Below are positions 4,512 to 6,177 of a DNA stretch of 6,177 nucleotides, piece by piece. The notes beneath the pieces are model-generated. The model worked only from the letters and a program-made list of their open reading frames with translations, searched no databases and was not told the DNA's origin. Location: the NCBI GenBank assembly GCA_021780275.1, contig JAJXZC010000028.1, forward strand, positions 1-6,177. Reading direction: 5' to 3'. The position numbers were made by a program, and so were the translations under genes. Position 1 is the first letter of the stretch. Each line of letters opens with the position of its first letter. The stretch is from Pseudomonadota bacterium. GTDB lineage: Bacteria > Pseudomonadota > Alphaproteobacteria > Parvibaculales > Parvibaculaceae.

Positions 4512-4895
4512 ATGAGCACATTCGATCCGTCCCGCTGCCGCGTTCTGATTGTCGAGGACGAATGGCTTGTCCGCGAGATGATGGCCGATGTGCTGGAAGA
4601 GACGGGCTTTACGGTCAGTCTGGCGGCGTCTGCTGCAGAGGCGTTACGCCTCTTGCGGCGCGGCCCCCCGATCGATCTCGTCGTCAGCGATATCGAAATG
4701 CCGGGCGTCCTCGACGGCGTTGATTTGGCGCGGATTCTGCGATCGCAGCGGCCGGAGATCGGAGTGGTAATGGTCTCGGGATGCCGCCCGCGAACGCTGC
4801 CGCCGGGCGTGCTTTTTCTCGCCAAGCCCTTTGTCCCCGCGGAGCTCTTGCGGGTCCTGAGCGACCTTGCCGCGCCGGTCCGCGCCGCCTCATAA
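4512..4895 (+). CDS. Single-domain response regulator, 127 aa
   Basis: A stand-alone receiver (REC) domain filling the whole protein. VLIVEDE (11-17) gives the acidic pair Glu15/Asp16. VVSDIEMPG (57-65) gives the phosphoacceptor Asp60. VMVSG (86-90) gives Ser89 at the conserved Thr/Ser position, and LAKPF (103-107) gives the invariant Lys105. All residues needed for phosphorylation are present. There is no output domain, so it should act by protein contact or phosphotransfer, as in CheY- or DivK-like or stress-response relays. No histidine kinase is in the window. The frame is open far upstream, but the family fold begins at this ATG. There is no Shine-Dalgarno sequence before it, so the message may be near-leaderless. 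TAA is at 4893-4895, overlapping the end of the convergent transglycosylase gene by six bases. Confidence 0.9.
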   Translation: MSTFDPSRCRVLIVEDEWLVREMMADVLEETGFTVSLAASAAEALRLLRRGPPIDLVVSDIEMPGVLDGVDLARILRSQRPEIGVVMVSGCRPRTLPPGVLFLAKPFVPAELLRVLSDLAAPVRAAS

Positions 4896-6177
4896 ACCGG
4901 CTGACGCTTCGAGCATCGAATCGATGCGGACCGGCGCCGTCTTGGCGGACATGCCGCCGGACGTTCCTGGCTCGGCCTTGGCCGAGCGCAGCGCGGCGAA
5001 GCTTGCCTGATACATGGTCCAATTCTCCATCACCCGCTGCACATAATTGCGCGTTTCGGTGAAGGGGATGCGTTCGACCCAATCGATCGGATCGACACCC
5101 GGCGTCCGCGGATCGCCGTGGGCGTCGATCCATTCCTTCACATGTCGGCCGCCGGCATTATAGGCGGCGAAAACGAGGATCGGCGAGCCACGCTGCTCGA
5201 GCAGCAATTGGCCGAGATGGGCGGCGCCGAGCTTGGCGCTGAAAGCCGCATCGCTCAACAGCCGGCCGGCGTCAAAATCCATCTTGATGTGATCGGCGGT
5301 GCGTTTTGCCGTTGCGACGATCATCTGCATCAGCCCGCGCGCGCCAGCGCCGGAAACCGCATGCGTATCGAATTCGCTTTCTTGCCGCGCGATGGCGTAG
5401 ACGAGCGCCGGCGGCGCCGAATTTTCCGCCGGCGTATAAGCGGGAATGCCATAGGTCGGGAAGGCAAGCGCGTCGATCAGGATGCCGCGCTGGGCGAGAA
5501 GCTTGCCGATCACGAGAGCCTCATGGGCGTCGCGCTGCGCGGTGATGACATCGGCCAAAGCGGCGACCTGGGCCGGCTCGGTCAGGTGCTGCGCCGCGCA
5601 ACTCGCGAGCGCCATGGCCAAATCCTTTTCACCCAGCGCGAAAAAAAGCTCGACGATCCGGACCGCTTCGTTGCGTGCCGCGCCGCGCGCGGCCGGGGTT
5701 GTGACACTGCGCGGCGCAAGGCCGTGGAGGCCAAGCCGGGCGCCCGCCAATTGGCCGTAATAGGTCGCGGCGCGTGCAGCGGCCTTTTCATAAAAGGCCT
5801 TGGCGCGCTGATCGGCGTCGTCGGCCTGCGAAACTTCCGCCGTGCGGCCCTGCCAATAAGCGATGCGGGCGATCGAGATCGGCGTCTGCGCCAGCGCCGC
5901 AGCGGTCGCGAAATGTTTGGCTGCCCGTGCCGGGTCGTTGAGGAAACGCAAGGCGATCCAGCCGGCGTGGAATTCCGCGTCGATCTTGGCTTCCGTCGAT
6001 TCCGCCGTATGTTCGGCGCAAATCCGATAGGCGGTGGCGAGATCGCCGGCGTCAAGCAGTTTGCGCGCCAGGAGCCGGCGCTCCGTCCACCAGGCGTCGC
6101 CGTCGACGAGCAGGGCAGGGTCGCGCGGCGCGGCCAGCATCAGCGCCGCGGCTGCATCGTCCTTGTCTTCGTGGCGC
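4890..6177 (-). CDS. slt: Soluble lytic murein transglycosylase (Slt70-like), 5' end cut by window
   Basis: Cleaves the MurNAc-GlcNAc bond of peptidoglycan, forming 1,6-anhydro-MurNAc ends, in the periplasm. The frame stays open to the right edge: 12 further codons precede the ATG at 6140, and they read on smoothly (DDAAAAL-MLAAPRDPALL), so that ATG is internal and the signal peptide and N-terminal half lie outside. Numbering from the ATG at 6140, residues about 20-215 are Ala-rich helical hairpins like the superhelical doughnut of Slt70. The catalytic domain follows: ARQESEFD (251-258) with catalytic Glu254, GARGLMQ (266-272), AAYNAGG (325-331) and IPFTETRNYV (358-367). A low-complexity tail of about 30 residues ends the protein. 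TGA is at 4890-4892. The 3' end overlaps the convergent response-regulator gene by six bases, and no terminator hairpin is seen between them. In related bacteria slt often neighbours dapA, which would be off the right edge. Confidence 0.93.
   Translation of the reverse strand, partial: RHEDKDDAAAALMLAAPRDPALLVDGDAWWTERRLLARKLLDAGDLATAYRICAEHTAESTEAKIDAEFHAGWIALRFLNDPARAAKHFATAAALAQTPISIARIAYWQGRTAEVSQADDADQRAKAFYEKAAARAATYYGQLAGARLGLHGLAPRSVTTPAARGAARNEAVRIVELFFALGEKDLAMALASCAAQHLTEPAQVAALADVITAQRDAHEALVIGKLLAQRGILIDALAFPTYGIPAYTPAENSAPPALVYAIARQESEFDTHAVSGAGARGLMQMIVATAKRTADHIKMDFDAGRLLSDAAFSAKLGAAHLGQLLLEQRGSPILVFAAYNAGGRHVKEWIDAHGDPRTPGVDPIDWVERIPFTETRNYVQRVMENWTMYQASFAALRSAKAEPGTSGGMSAKTAPVRIDSMLEASAGL

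Overview
The window looks like a piece of an alphaproteobacterial chromosome, most likely Hyphomicrobiales (Rhizobiales). The grounds are the GC-rich, Glu/Ala/Arg-heavy proteins, a Slt-type lytic transglycosylase and several small protein types that I recall from that order, and a FixK/FNR-type box. No gene here fixes the genus.

The left half (about 1-3290) is a loose series of small genes with wide gaps, and several end in clear intrinsic terminators. On the + strand lie a 69-aa protein (58-267) and a 78-aa SH3/KOW-like protein (362-598, terminator at 654-681). Next is a secreted protein made almost entirely of three 31-residue tandem repeats (1106-1432, terminator at 1458-1481). A secreted Gly/Trp/Tyr/Arg-rich protein with an 11-residue tandem repeat follows (2274-2600, terminator at 2612-2636). 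On the - strand are a 70-aa acidic/helical protein (1551-1763) and a Spy/CpxP-like periplasmic protein with a histidine-rich tail (2788-3282). A perfect TTGAT-N4-ATCAA box at 1923-1936 lies in the 414-base gap before the Gly/Trp-rich gene and is the strongest regulatory signal seen.

A tRNA-Ser(GCU) gene with encoded CCA (3352-3445, - strand) separates this half from a denser, visibly more GC-rich right half. The right half carries an alpha/beta hydrolase (- strand, 3525-4463), a divergent single-domain response regulator (+ strand, 4512-4895), and the C-terminal part of a soluble lytic murein transglycosylase (- strand, 4890 to the right edge, 5' end outside the window). The response regulator and transglycosylase genes converge and overlap by 6 bases.

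The genes do not form one obvious pathway. The common thread is the cell envelope: three exported proteins (repeat protein, Gly/Trp-rich protein, Spy-like chaperone) and a peptidoglycan-cleaving enzyme. I see no CRISPR array, insertion sequence, integrase, toxin-antitoxin pair or defence system. The items most worth a second look are the 31-residue repeat protein, the FixK-type promoter region with its abutting inverted repeat and long leader, and the hairpin-rich stretch at 2642-2748.
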